Positions 9,099-18,671 are shown, counted from the stretch's first letter. The stretch: DNA of 64,000 nucleotides from Deferribacter thermophilus (GCF_049472675.1 NZ_JAPNXM010000010.1:1-64000), one strand, 5' to 3'. Made by a program: numbers and translations. The notes: generated by a model from the sequence alone, not told the origin.

Positions 9099-10583
9099 AT
9101 GAAAAGGTTATTATTTATTTTCATTACTTTAGTAATATTAGTTGGAAATCTTTTTGCAGATGGGTATTTTGATGAAAAAAATTATTATAATAGTAATGAA
9201 TATCAAAAATATAAGGAGAGAAGTGCAAGAAAAGCTAATCCTCATAAATCTCTTACAGGTTATACAGGTGCTTTTTACTGTGAAAAGTGCCATCCTGGTG
9301 CTATAAAAGAGGTTATGAATTCTGTCCATTACAAATGGTCAGGAAAGGTGCCACCTAATTATTTGAAAGATGAAAATGGTAAGTTTGTAACGGGTGGCAA
9401 AGAGGTTGGTAAGAAGTTTAAGCTGGGTAGCTGCCCTGGTGCCTATCCATTGGCAAATTATTTGGGGATGTTGCCTGATAAAAATGGTAAAAAAATAGGG
9501 CTTGGTTGTGGTAAGTGTCATATTGGAGGTGGATTTCCTCCTGTAGATTATAAAAAAGCTACAATTGAAGTTAAAAATGCTGTTGAATGTTTAATATGTC
9601 ATGCTGAAGAATATGATATGTCAAAAAGAAAAGTTATAAAAGTAGGCGAAAATAATGGTAAACCAATTTTAAGGTTGACTCAGGATATGAGTGATAAAGC
9701 ACTACAATCTGTTGGTAGACCAACTGTTGAGGCTTGTATGAGATGTCATTATACTGCGGGTGGAGGTCCATTTTTCAAAAGAGGTGTAGATTACGCTAGT
9801 GATACAGATGTTCACGCAGCAAAAGGTTTATTATGTGTCGATTGTCACACCCCAAGACCAAGAAAAGGGCATGGAATGCTTAGAGGCCCAGGACTTGAAT
9901 TATGGAATTATGATGCTTATAGTAAAGAAGAAGGGTGTGTAAGATGTCATGTGGGTAAAATTCATAAAGATGAAAGATATGATAAAAGTTGTAATGAAAA
10001 AATTGCATGTGTTACTTGTCATATCAAAACAACTGGTGGTTTAGTGTTTAAAGATTTTAGTGAGATGCACCAGAGTAAAAAATCTGGGTTTTGGTTGTTT
10101 AAAGCAGTAGTTAAAGATGAACATAGCGTTCCTGTGGAATATATGTGGTGGGATAAAACTGCTAAAGAGCCTTTCGTTCCAGAAGGTTCACCTAAAGACA
10201 AAAATAGTAAGCTGTATGTGTTTAAAAAATATGAGCAAATTGTACCAGTTGATAAAAATGGAAATAGACTCCCTTATAAACTTGGTATAGTTACCAAGGA
10301 TGGTCCAGGAGAAGATAAAAATAATAATGGTATTGGTGATAATCTGGAAAAAGCTGCTTTAGTTGGTGTTAAACTTGGCAAATTTTTAAATGGGAAACCT
10401 GAAAATCCTAATATCATGAAATCTCCACTTGCTGGATTTAAAAAGGTTACTGAATATTTTATGGTAAGTCATGGTGTATTACCAAAAGACGAAGCTCTCA
10501 CCTGTAAAGATTGTCACGGGGAAAAACCCGTTATCAACTGGGAAAAATTGGGATTAAAAAATCCAAAGATAATCAATGAATAA
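9099..10583 (+). CDS. Octaheme c-type cytochrome (tetrathionate reductase-like family)
   Basis: Secreted multiheme cytochrome. A signal peptide (to about residue 20) is followed by eight CxxCH motifs (CEKCH, CGKCH, CLICH, CMRCH, CVDCH, CVRCH, CVTCH, CKDCH). The long insertion between hemes 1 and 2, the CGKCHIGGGFPP region and the length of about 494 residues resemble the octaheme tetrathionate reductase family. I start at the ATG with an AAGG ribosome site, not the TTG 12 bp earlier. Members reduce tetrathionate, nitrite or hydroxylamine in vitro. The sulfur-handling neighbour supports a sulfur oxyanion role, unproven. Confidence 0.82.
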   Translation: MKRLLFIFITLVILVGNLFADGYFDEKNYYNSNEYQKYKERSARKANPHKSLTGYTGAFYCEKCHPGAIKEVMNSVHYKWSGKVPPNYLKDENGKFVTGGKEVGKKFKLGSCPGAYPLANYLGMLPDKNGKKIGLGCGKCHIGGGFPPVDYKKATIEVKNAVECLICHAEEYDMSKRKVIKVGENNGKPILRLTQDMSDKALQSVGRPTVEACMRCHYTAGGGPFFKRGVDYASDTDVHAAKGLLCVDCHTPRPRKGHGMLRGPGLELWNYDAYSKEEGCVRCHVGKIHKDERYDKSCNEKIACVTCHIKTTGGLVFKDFSEMHQSKKSGFWLFKAVVKDEHSVPVEYMWWDKTAKEPFVPEGSPKDKNSKLYVFKKYEQIVPVDKNGNRLPYKLGIVTKDGPGEDKNNNGIGDNLEKAALVGVKLGKFLNGKPENPNIMKSPLAGFKKVTEYFMVSHGVLPKDEALTCKDCHGEKPVINWEKLGLKNPKIINE

Positions 10584-10609
10584 AAAAGCCCCTTAAAGGG
10601 GCTTTTTTT
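10582..10609. terminator. Bidirectional rho-independent terminator
   Basis: An 11-bp arm (six A then GCCCC) pairs with GGGGC plus T-run around a TTAAA loop, directly between the convergent cytochrome and carbonic anhydrase genes. T-runs on both strands allow it to serve both genes. Confidence 0.92.
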
Positions 10610-11252
10610 ATTTTATGTTTAGAGGTTCGAATTTTTGTTTTTCAAAATTGAAAGTAAAAATATCACCTGTTTGAATTATGTAGTGCCATCCAAAAATATG
10701 TAATTTTTTATCTAAAACTTTCTTTTTTATATCTGGATATGTGAGAAGATTTTTTATTTGATATACGATGTTATTTTGCTCTACATAAAGTTGAAGATAG
10801 TCTGGGTTTTTTATTTCTATTGTTTTTAATTCATCTAAAATGGGAGTTGATATTTTAAGCCACTCTTTAATATTTGGGAGATTGTCCAATTTTTCGATAC
10901 CATGTAATAAAGTTTTACATCCACCACAGTTTGAGTGTCCGCAAACAATGATATTTTCTACTTCTAAAATGTTTACAGCATATTCTATTGCTGCAGTTGT
11001 TCCAGCATAATCTTTTGCAATACGGTAGGGTGGTACAATATTTGCAACATTTCTTACAACAAAAAGCTCACCTGGTAGTGTTTTTGTAATTAAATTAGGA
11101 ATAACCCTCGAGTCAGAGCATCCAATAAAAAGGGTATGGGGCTTTTGTTTATCTTTTAAGTCAATATAAATATTACGAAGTTTTTCAAAATCTTTCTCTT
11201 TAAACTCAAAGACACCCTTTAGGAGCTTTTCAATGCTTTTTTGCATGCTCAC
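10608..11252 (-). CDS. Beta-carbonic anhydrase
   Basis: Zinc enzyme interconverting CO2 and bicarbonate. The zinc ligands and catalytic dyad are visible in CSDSR (Cys, Asp, Arg, about residues 45-49) and HSNCGGC (His and Cys, about residues 104-110). A C-terminal region includes GWHY. At about 214 residues it is typical of the bacterial beta class. The start is GTG at 11252 or ATG two codons later; a GGAG lies just upstream of both. It overlaps the methylmalonyl-CoA epimerase gene by 23 bp. Confidence 0.93.
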   Translation of the reverse strand: MSMQKSIEKLLKGVFEFKEKDFEKLRNIYIDLKDKQKPHTLFIGCSDSRVIPNLITKTLPGELFVVRNVANIVPPYRIAKDYAGTTAAIEYAVNILEVENIIVCGHSNCGGCKTLLHGIEKLDNLPNIKEWLKISTPILDELKTIEIKNPDYLQLYVEQNNIVYQIKNLLTYPDIKKKVLDKKLHIFGWHYIIQTGDIFTFNFEKQKFEPLNIK

Positions 11253-11637
11253 AGAGCTCCATTAAAACGCCATTGGTGCTTTTTGGATGAACAAAGGCTA
11301 TTAATTTTCCATGAGCTCCTGCTTTAGGCTCTTCATCTATAAGCTTAAACCCTTTTTCTTTAAGATTTTTTAAGCAAGATTTAACATCCTCCACAAGATA
11401 AGCAATATGGTGAATCCCTTCCCCTTTTTTTTCTAAAAATTTTGCTATAGGGCTATCTGGTGAGGTGGGTTCTAATAGTTCTATATTTGATTCTCCAACT
11501 TTTATAAATGCGGTTTTAACTTTTTGAGATTCCACTTCTTCAAAATGATAAGGGATTATTCCTAAAGTTTTATAAAGAGATAAAGCTTCATCAATATTTT
11601 TGACGGCAATACCTATATGATCAATCTTTTTTAACAT
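11230..11637 (-). CDS. mce: Methylmalonyl-CoA epimerase
   Basis: Vicinal-oxygen-chelate fold protein of 135 residues. Metal-binding residues appear in DHIGIAV (His), EGIHHIAY (His) and LMELCE (Glu), the arrangement of (2R/2S)-methylmalonyl-CoA epimerase. It links propionyl-CoA carboxylation to the mutase. No mutase lies in the window. It overlaps the carbonic anhydrase gene, suggesting co-transcription; both bicarbonate and propionate metabolism could benefit, which is inference. Confidence 0.87.
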   Translation of the reverse strand: MLKKIDHIGIAVKNIDEALSLYKTLGIIPYHFEEVESQKVKTAFIKVGESNIELLEPTSPDSPIAKFLEKKGEGIHHIAYLVEDVKSCLKNLKEKGFKLIDEEPKAGAHGKLIAFVHPKSTNGVLMELCEHAKKH

Positions 11638-11665
11638 GACATCCCCCCACAGCTTAATCTAAAAT

Positions 11666-13102
11666 TTATGATAAGAGTTTTTGTAATAACTGGTTTACAA
11701 GTTTTGGATTTGCTTTCCCTTTTGTCTCTTTCATTACCTGGCCTACAAAGAAACCTTGAAGTTTTTTCTCCCCATTTTTATACCTTTCCACTTCTTTTGG
11801 ATTTGCTTCAAGCACTTTTTTAACTATTTCTTCAATTGCTGATTCATCACTAATTTGTATTAACCCTTTCTCTTCTACGATTTTAGCCGGTGATTTCCCA
11901 CTTTCTAAGACAAGCTGGTACACCTCTTTACCAATTTTACCAGAGATTTTACCTTCATCAATCAGTTTTACAATTTCTGCAATGTGTTCAGGTTTTACAT
12001 TTAACTCAAATATATTACACCCTTTTTCGTTGACATCTCTTAATACTTCACTCATAATCCAGTTGCTTATTGCTTTTGGGTTGTTATGTTTATTCACAGC
12101 TTGCTCAAAGTAATCTGCATAATGTTTGTTTGATGTTAAAACTTCAGAATCATAAGAAGGAAGTCCGTAATCTTTTATAAATCTTTCTTTTTTCGCATCA
12201 GGAAGCTCTGGTAAAGTAGATTTTACTTTTTCTATCCAATCATTTTCTACTATCAATGGTACCAAATCAGGGTCAGGAAAATATCTATAATCGTGTGCCT
12301 CTTCTTTGCTTCTCATTGATACTGTAATCCCCTTGTTAGGTTCCCAGAGTCTTGTTTCCTGAATGATGGTTCCACCTTCATCTAAAATTTTGGCCTGTCT
12401 TTTTATCTCATATTCAAGAGCTCTTTGGACATTTCTAAAAGAGTTCATATTTTTAATTTCAGTTTTTGTCCCAAATTTTTTTTCACCAACAGGTCTAAGG
12501 GAAATATTTGCATCACATCTTAGGGAACCTTCTTCCATATTACAATCTGAAACTTCAATATATTCGAGTATAGTTTTTAATTTTTGTAGATAGGCTCGAG
12601 CTTCTTCTGGAGTTCTGATATCTGGCTCACTAACAATTTCTATCAAAGGGACACCTGTTCTGTTTAAATCTACATAACTGTGAGCTGGTGAACCCAGATT
12701 TTCGCCATGTATCGATTTCCCTGCATCTTCTTCCATATGGATTCTAGTGATACCTATTTTCTTTTTTACCCCATCGACTTCTATTTCGATGTATCCGTTT
12801 AAACAAATAGGTAGTTCATATTGTGATATCTGATAACCTTTTGGAAGGTCTGGATAAAAGTAGTTTTTTCTGGCAAAAACACTTTTCCTCTGAATATCAC
12901 AATTAAGTGCTAATCCTGCTTTTATGGTGTATTCGACAGCCTGTTTGTTTAAAACAGGTAAAACTCCAGGCATCCCTAAACATACAGGGCAAACATTTGT
13001 ATTGGGATCTGCCCCAAATTCTGTGGAGCAGGAACAGAAAATTTTACTATTCGTCGAAAGTTGAACATGTACCTCTAATCCGATTACCGCTTCGTATTTC
13101 AT
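11666..13102 (-). CDS. gatB: Aspartyl/glutamyl-tRNA amidotransferase subunit B
   Basis: 478 residues, full length for GatB. The N-terminus has the family signature YEAVIGLEVHVQL, zinc-binding cysteines (CSCS and CPVC), the GMPGVLPVLN motif and HMEEDAGKS. The C-terminal YqeY-like tail helix domain is present (ends LVNQLLQKLLS). With GatA and GatC it converts misacylated Glu-tRNA(Gln) or Asp-tRNA(Asn). gatA and gatC are not in the window. The stop of the upstream cyclotransferase-like gene overlaps its start by 4 bp. Confidence 0.96.
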   Translation of the reverse strand: MKYEAVIGLEVHVQLSTNSKIFCSCSTEFGADPNTNVCPVCLGMPGVLPVLNKQAVEYTIKAGLALNCDIQRKSVFARKNYFYPDLPKGYQISQYELPICLNGYIEIEVDGVKKKIGITRIHMEEDAGKSIHGENLGSPAHSYVDLNRTGVPLIEIVSEPDIRTPEEARAYLQKLKTILEYIEVSDCNMEEGSLRCDANISLRPVGEKKFGTKTEIKNMNSFRNVQRALEYEIKRQAKILDEGGTIIQETRLWEPNKGITVSMRSKEEAHDYRYFPDPDLVPLIVENDWIEKVKSTLPELPDAKKERFIKDYGLPSYDSEVLTSNKHYADYFEQAVNKHNNPKAISNWIMSEVLRDVNEKGCNIFELNVKPEHIAEIVKLIDEGKISGKIGKEVYQLVLESGKSPAKIVEEKGLIQISDESAIEEIVKKVLEANPKEVERYKNGEKKLQGFFVGQVMKETKGKANPKLVNQLLQKLLS

Positions 13103-13482
13103 ATATTCTCCTCGTTTAAAAATTTTTTTAGATATTTTCCATCTTGTAAAAGAGTGGCATTTTTAATACTCCCAGTATATACATAAATCCAGGCAATAAC
13201 CTCATTACCATTATTATCATAAACTGTTGTAATTTCCCTTTTATACCCTTGTTCAATATAATCTAAAATTTTAAAAATAATTTTAGTATTAGCAATATAA
13301 TACAAAGTCCCTTCTATTTTATAATTGCCATCTTTAATATATGCAGGGTGTTTGTTGTTAAATAAATATAGAGACCCATAGGTATAAGCTTCTGTAGCAG
13401 TGATAATATATGGTTCTAAAATAGAATAATTTGGAAACCCTTTTTTCAATAATCCATAAGCAAACAGTTTATCAATTAACAT
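13099..13482 (-). CDS. Gamma-glutamylcyclotransferase-like (AIG2/GGCT fold) protein
   Basis: 127 residues. The N-terminal FAYGLLKKGFPN matches the YGxL motif of GGCT/AIG2 proteins. It also has the EGTLYYI strand and the conserved segment with acidic residue and tyrosine (LDYIEQGYKRE), which places the usual catalytic glutamate at about residue 80. The family cleaves gamma-glutamyl amines or peptides, but many bacterial members have no known substrate. Co-directional and overlapping with gatB. Confidence 0.78.
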   Translation of the reverse strand: MLIDKLFAYGLLKKGFPNYSILEPYIITATEAYTYGSLYLFNNKHPAYIKDGNYKIEGTLYYIANTKIIFKILDYIEQGYKREITTVYDNNGNEVIAWIYVYTGSIKNATLLQDGKYLKKFLNEENI

Positions 13483-13588
13483 GCTGCTTTTTTATTATTA
13501 TTTTTAAATTTTGTAAAGATTTGATTATATTATTTATTGAAAAAGTAATTTTGAACTTTAAAATAGACTAATGATAGTGAGGGGTAAT

Positions 13589-14617
13589 ATGAAGGCAATG
13601 GTTATAGAAAAAATATGTGATTTATCAAAAGAAGATAAACCTTTATCACTTGTAGAGTTACCAATACCGAAAATAGAAAGTAATGAGATTTTAGTGGAAG
13701 TGGCTGCATGTGGTGTTTGTCATACAGAGCTCGATGAAATAGAAGGTAGAACTGCGCCACCAAAATTACCTGTAATTCCAGGTCATCAAATTGTAGGAAG
13801 GGTTGTAGAAAAAGGGGGTGGTGTCACAAAATTTAATATTGGTGATAGAGTGGGCATAGGATGGATTTATGCAGCCTGTGGTAGTTGTGAATTTTGCAAA
13901 AATGGTTTGGAAAATCTTTGTAATGATTTTAAGGCTACAGGTCGGGATATGCACGGTGGTTATGCGGAGTATTTTAAAATAAATGAAAATTTTGCAGTGA
14001 AAATTCCAGATTTTTTCAATGACTATGAAGCTGCACCACTTTTATGTGCTGGAGCTATTGGTTATAGGTCATTAAAACTTGCAGGCATTAAAAATGGAGA
14101 TAGGTTAGGCCTTACAGGCTTTGGAGCTTCTGCGCATCTTGTATTAAAATTGGTAAAATTTATTTATCCAAATTGTGATGTTTATGTATTTGCCAGGAAC
14201 CCTTCTGAGCGAGAATTTGCTTTATCACTTGGTGCGGTATGGGCTGGAGATATCACAGATGTTTCACCAGAAAAACTTCATGCTATAATTGATACAACTC
14301 CAGTGTGGAAACCTATAGTAGAAGGGATGAAAAATTTGTTACCTGCAGGAAAAATGATAATAAATGCCATAAGAAAAGAAGATTTAGATAAAGGTTATTT
14401 ATTAAATTTTAAATATGAAGAGCATATTTGGATGGAAAAAGTTATTAAATCTGTTGCTAATGTTACTCTTAAAGATATTGAAGAGTTTATTGAAGTTGCA
14501 GCTAAAGCTGGTATTAAACCAGAGTATCAATTATATGAATTAACAGAGGCTAATATTGCTTTGAAGGAGCTTAAAAACAAAAAGATAAGAGGCGCAAAGG
14601 TCTTAAAGATTAGATAA
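13589..14617 (+). CDS. Zinc-dependent alcohol dehydrogenase (MDR family)
   Basis: About 342 residues. The catalytic zinc site is in CGVCHTEL and GHQIVG, and the structural zinc lobe has four cysteines in CGSCEFCKNGLENLC. The NAD(P) Rossmann motif is present in degenerate form as GLTGFGASAH (about residue 167). Closest to propanol-preferring AdhP-like enzymes. I start at the second ATG, preceded by GAGGGG with good spacing; the first ATG would add six residues and lacks a site. Convergent with the DUF445 gene, only 5 bp apart. Confidence 0.9.
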   Translation: MKAMVIEKICDLSKEDKPLSLVELPIPKIESNEILVEVAACGVCHTELDEIEGRTAPPKLPVIPGHQIVGRVVEKGGGVTKFNIGDRVGIGWIYAACGSCEFCKNGLENLCNDFKATGRDMHGGYAEYFKINENFAVKIPDFFNDYEAAPLLCAGAIGYRSLKLAGIKNGDRLGLTGFGASAHLVLKLVKFIYPNCDVYVFARNPSEREFALSLGAVWAGDITDVSPEKLHAIIDTTPVWKPIVEGMKNLLPAGKMIINAIRKEDLDKGYLLNFKYEEHIWMEKVIKSVANVTLKDIEEFIEVAAKAGIKPEYQLYELTEANIALKELKNKKIRGAKVLKIR

Positions 14618-14622
14618 AGTAA

Positions 14623-16119
14623 TTAGGCAAAAAATAAAATAACTGATTGAATAAGACCAAAAATAAAACCTAAAATAAACCCTAAAATATTTATCCATTT
14701 AAATTGGTCTTTCATAAATGAAAAAATTAGATCTTCCAATTTGTATAAGTCTAAAGAATTAATCTTGTCTTCAACCAATTTATCAATATTTAAAGATGTC
14801 ACTATTTTATCTATGTTCGAACTTAAAATTTCGTTTACACCTTTTATCACGGATTTTTTGATACTAAAAAATGTTTTTTTTGGTATTTTGTTATAAATAT
14901 TGCCAATTTGAAAATTATTCAAAATATCTTCAATCGATTTTATTAAAATTGGATATATGGCAACAGTTTCTTTATCCGTAATTTGTAAATTAATTTGGGA
15001 TAGATCTATTCCACCCTTTTTAAGTAATTCTTCAAAAGTAATATCAGGGTTTTGTGATAGATAGTTTTTAATTTTTTCAACAATTTTATTTTTTAAACTT
15101 TCTGATAGTAAATTATTTTTTAACCAGTTGATAAATTTTACATAAAATGAATAAATATTTTCTAAACCTACTTTTTCTGCCAATTTATAAAGAGGTGTTG
15201 AGAGTAATTGATCTGTCTTGTTTTTAATAAAATCTTCTATTTTTAGTTTAGTGTTTTTATCCTCTTTTAGAGCTTGCACCAATTTTGGAAGTTCGTTATT
15301 GACTAGCTCTTTTATTGTTTCTTCATTCAGGAAAATATTTAAAACACCCAGCTTAAGTTGATCAAAAAAACCGTTACCAAAATATTGATTTTTTATCTCT
15401 ATTAATTTTTTGACAATATTATCCTTTAACTTTTCATCTTGAAGCAATTTATCAAAAAAACTTAATATACTTTCAGATAAAGCGGCAGTTTTTTCAATTA
15501 TTAAACTTTTTTGTTCTTCAGATAATATATCTGATAATGATTTACCAGATAGTAAAAAGTTGTTTATATATGAAATAACCTCATTTGCTAAATACTCTTT
15601 TAATTTATTGTTGCTAAAGATATTATTTGCTATATTATCTATGATTTCTTCAAAGTTATTTATACTATTAGCTTTTTTTTGTAAAATATTTGATATAAAT
15701 GTCTTGCTAATATTATTAATAAGCTCTGTAAGTTGAGAGGATTTTGAGTAGAAAATTGTTTGTAATATGTCGTCTATATCTAAACCAAATAAATCTATTA
15801 TATTAGCTAATGTCCCAAAATCTTTGTTTAAAAAGTTTTTTATCTCATTTTCTATAGTATGTTCTAAAACATATTGAAATTTTTCCGATTCTATGGCTTT
15901 TTTTAGCTCTGTATCTGTGATTAATTCGTTACCTACTAATTTTCCAATTTCGTTTGCAAGTTTATTTCTATTTTTTGGTATGACTCCTTGCCAACCAAAG
16001 GAATACCATTTTCTCTGATGGGGTCTAAATAACATTTTGATTGCAAGATAATTTGTGAAATATCCTACAAATCCTGTTAATAATGGTGTTGTAACTAAAC
16101 TAATGACATGAGGCTGCAT
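14623..16119 (-). CDS. DUF445 family membrane-associated protein
   Basis: 498 residues. The N-terminal hydrophobic segment ends in FTNYLAIKMLFRP, the hallmark of DUF445 (YheB-like). A long amphipathic, lysine- and isoleucine-rich helical body follows, then a C-terminal transmembrane helix (about residues 475-495). The function of the family is not known. It overlaps the Ppx/GppA gene by 20 bp and is probably co-transcribed with it. Confidence 0.85.
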   Translation of the reverse strand: MQPHVISLVTTPLLTGFVGYFTNYLAIKMLFRPHQRKWYSFGWQGVIPKNRNKLANEIGKLVGNELITDTELKKAIESEKFQYVLEHTIENEIKNFLNKDFGTLANIIDLFGLDIDDILQTIFYSKSSQLTELINNISKTFISNILQKKANSINNFEEIIDNIANNIFSNNKLKEYLANEVISYINNFLLSGKSLSDILSEEQKSLIIEKTAALSESILSFFDKLLQDEKLKDNIVKKLIEIKNQYFGNGFFDQLKLGVLNIFLNEETIKELVNNELPKLVQALKEDKNTKLKIEDFIKNKTDQLLSTPLYKLAEKVGLENIYSFYVKFINWLKNNLLSESLKNKIVEKIKNYLSQNPDITFEELLKKGGIDLSQINLQITDKETVAIYPILIKSIEDILNNFQIGNIYNKIPKKTFFSIKKSVIKGVNEILSSNIDKIVTSLNIDKLVEDKINSLDLYKLEDLIFSFMKDQFKWINILGFILGFIFGLIQSVILFFA

Positions 16120-17008
16120 AGATGGCTACACCTTCCCTTACACCAAAGTCGCTAACTGTAATATTGTCAATGTTAGCTATTTGCATAATTTGTAAAATTA
16201 TCAAAGTTCCAGGGATTATAAGATCTTCTCTGCCTGGTTCAAGCCCAATGATATTTTTCCGTTCTTCGGCTGTTAAGTTGGACAAAGTTTTCAAAATTTC
16301 TTCAATCTCATTTTTAGTTAATGTAATACCATGGACTTTTTTATAGTCGTAATCTTTTAATTTTAAATGTATTGCAGCTAATGTGGTAGGGGTGCCTGCT
16401 GTAGCAATAAGTTGATTAGCTTTTTGTATAAAGTCAACCTCTTTTAGCATATCAGAAATAGTTTTGTTAACATCTTCAACGAGATTTTGTGATATTTTGG
16501 AACTAAAGTTATACATATCAGCAAGCTTTACAACACCTAATTTGATGCTTTTGAAAATAAAGTTATCATTTTGTTTTAAAATAAACTCAGTAGAACCACC
16601 GCCAATATCAAAAATAAGAAAGTTTTCAGATTTTATCTCTAATCCTGAGGTAACACCTAAAAGGGTTAATTGGGCTTCTTTTTCTCCATCTATTATATCC
16701 ACATTAAAGTCTATCTCATCGCATAGTTTGATAAATTCTTGGCCATTTTCAGCTTCTCTAACAGCACTTGTGGCTACTGCATAATATCTATTAATCGAAA
16801 ATAGGTCTAAAATATTTTTAAATTGCTTTAATGCTAATATAGTTCTTAAAATAGCCTTTTCAGATAATCTTTTAGTTTTTATAAAATCTTCTCCAAGCCT
16901 TGTTATTTTTCTGTTTTGATAAATAATTCTATCTATTTTATTATCTTTAATATCTGCAATTAATAATCGTACTGTGTTTGTCCCTATGTCTATACCAGCT
17001 ACTCTCAT
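16100..17008 (-). CDS. Ppx/GppA family phosphatase
   Basis: 302-residue member of the ASKHA superfamily. The first phosphate loop is GIDIGTNTVRLL, the second is FDIGGGSTEF (about residue 140), and a TAGTPTTLAA segment follows. The short length corresponds to the N-terminal catalytic half of exopolyphosphatase/pppGpp phosphohydrolase, without the HD-like C-terminal domain. It may act on polyphosphate or pppGpp; short forms cannot be assigned by sequence alone. Divergent from the thiolase-like gene (85 bp gap). Confidence 0.88.
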   Translation of the reverse strand: MRVAGIDIGTNTVRLLIADIKDNKIDRIIYQNRKITRLGEDFIKTKRLSEKAILRTILALKQFKNILDLFSINRYYAVATSAVREAENGQEFIKLCDEIDFNVDIIDGEKEAQLTLLGVTSGLEIKSENFLIFDIGGGSTEFILKQNDNFIFKSIKLGVVKLADMYNFSSKISQNLVEDVNKTISDMLKEVDFIQKANQLIATAGTPTTLAAIHLKLKDYDYKKVHGITLTKNEIEEILKTLSNLTAEERKNIIGLEPGREDLIIPGTLIILQIMQIANIDNITVSDFGVREGVAIYAASCH

Positions 17009-17093
17009 GGATTCCTCTAAAAAGTTTTTGTTTTTTTAGTTTTTATTTTTTCAAAATTCAAGTTAAAATAATATAAAAAGGTGGGGGAGTTAA

Positions 17094-18539
17094 ATGGGTG
17101 TTTTTATCTACAAGGCAGGTTTATCAAAATTTGGGAAAAGGAAGTCTAATATAATTCATCTCATACAAGAAGCAGTTTTTAATATGAAAGCTGATATAAG
17201 TGATGTGGATGCTGTGTTTATTGGATTGATGAACCCTGAAGAATTCACAGGTGTGGGGAATATTGCTTCTTATGTTTTGGATAAGTTGGGGCTTTATAAA
17301 ATACCTGCAGTAAGGATAGAAACTGCCTCAAGCACTGGTGCTGCAGTGTTATATTACGCTTATGCTGCAGTAAAATCAGGTATTTATAAAAATGTTTTGG
17401 TTTTAGCAGCTGAGAAAATGACAGATATGCCAACAAAAAAAGTTACAAGTATATTATCAGAAGTTATCCATCCAGCTGAAAGAAAGACTGGTGCTACCAT
17501 GCCAGCTTTAGCAGCTTTGGTAACTAATAGATTTGCCTATGAAAATAAATTAAAATACGAAGAACTTAAGAGATTGCTTTTTTATGTAGCTGAGAAAAAT
17601 CATTATTATGGCAAATTTAATGAATATGCTCAATTTAGAAAAGATATTGATTTTGATACTTATATGAAAAGTAAGAATGTTGCTTTCCCTTTATCCCTTT
17701 ATGATTGTGCTCCCATAAGTGATGGAGCAGCAGCAGTATACTTATCATCAGAAAAAGGGGATATTTTAGTTGCTGGTATTGGGCAGGGGACAGATAAGCA
17801 AGCCTTATGTGAGAGAGCCTCAATAACATCTTTTGAATCAACAAAGGCTGCAGCGTTTCAAGCTTTGCAGATGGCTGGGTTATCACCTGATGATATAGAT
17901 TTTGCTGAGATACATGATGCCTTTACCCCTTTTGAGATTACAGGATTGCTTGATTTAGGTTTAGTTAAAAAAGATGAAATTTTAGATTTTTATGAAAACA
18001 GAAAAGGGTTTAATGATGGTAGTTTACCCATTAATATTTCTGGAGGTTTAAAGGCAAGGGGGCATCCTGTAGGTGCATCAGGTTTGGCTCAAGTTGCGGA
18101 AGTTTTTAGGATAATGAGCGGTTTTTATCCTGCAGAAATAACACCAAAGAAATGTGATATAGCTTTAACTCAAAGCATAGGTGGGCTTGCCACAAATAAT
18201 TTTGTAATAATTCTTAAACGGAGAGAAAAAGCTTTAAAAAATGTGCCCGTAAATACAGATATTAAAACATTAGAAAAATCTAAAAATGAAAAAGTTAATA
18301 AAGTCCCAGTAGTATACTCTTTTACAGAATTATTTATTACACCAGATGGTATAGAATCCCCATTAAACTTAGTAATTGTAAAGAGAAAAAATAAGAAGTT
18401 TTTGGCTCGTTATAAAGGGGAGTTTAAGCCTAAAATTGGTATGAAAATAAAAATTGAAAAAGATGTAAAGGGGATTTTAAACGCTTATCCAGAAAAAAGT
18501 ATCATAAAAAGGTTAAAAGAGAAAATAAGTAAAAAGTAA
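17094..18539 (+). CDS. Thiolase-like protein with C-terminal OB-fold extension, nucleophile Cys absent
   Basis: Residues 1-380 follow the SCP2/archaeal-type thiolase fold. The catalytic histidine region HDAFTPFEI and the loop GHPVGASG are present. The nucleophile region reads ETASSTGAA, where the usual ACASG cysteine is replaced by serine. Residues about 395-481 form a beta-rich, lysine-rich extension resembling the OB part of DUF35 proteins, which partner thiolases in archaea. It may be a non-catalytic or altered acyltransferase, or have a scaffold role. Single gene, with a strong GGGGGAG ribosome site. Confidence 0.78.
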   Translation: MGVFIYKAGLSKFGKRKSNIIHLIQEAVFNMKADISDVDAVFIGLMNPEEFTGVGNIASYVLDKLGLYKIPAVRIETASSTGAAVLYYAYAAVKSGIYKNVLVLAAEKMTDMPTKKVTSILSEVIHPAERKTGATMPALAALVTNRFAYENKLKYEELKRLLFYVAEKNHYYGKFNEYAQFRKDIDFDTYMKSKNVAFPLSLYDCAPISDGAAAVYLSSEKGDILVAGIGQGTDKQALCERASITSFESTKAAAFQALQMAGLSPDDIDFAEIHDAFTPFEITGLLDLGLVKKDEILDFYENRKGFNDGSLPINISGGLKARGHPVGASGLAQVAEVFRIMSGFYPAEITPKKCDIALTQSIGGLATNNFVIILKRREKALKNVPVNTDIKTLEKSKNEKVNKVPVVYSFTELFITPDGIESPLNLVIVKRKNKKFLARYKGEFKPKIGMKIKIEKDVKGILNAYPEKSIIKRLKEKISKK

Positions 18540-18642
18540 TATTCCAGATTGTTCCCTGAATATTAATCATTACAATATTAATGCTATTTTAAATGGTAAT
18601 ATTTTGAACTTTAAAAAATATGAGCATATCTTTATAAAAAGA

Positions 18643-18671
18643 CTTGACATAAATTGGCTCAAATATATTTT
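18643..18671 (+). promoter_or_regulatory. Heat-shock operon promoter with HAIR-like HspR operator
   Basis: A -35 TTGACA (18644-18649) and a -10 TATTTT (18666-18671, 16-bp spacer) precede hsp20. Overlapping them is CTTGACA, 7 bp, GCTCAAA (18643-18663). The HspR operator HAIR is known as CTTGAGT-N7-ACTCAAG, so 10 of 14 half-site bases match with exact spacing. hspR lies two genes downstream, implying autoregulation. Confidence 0.75.
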
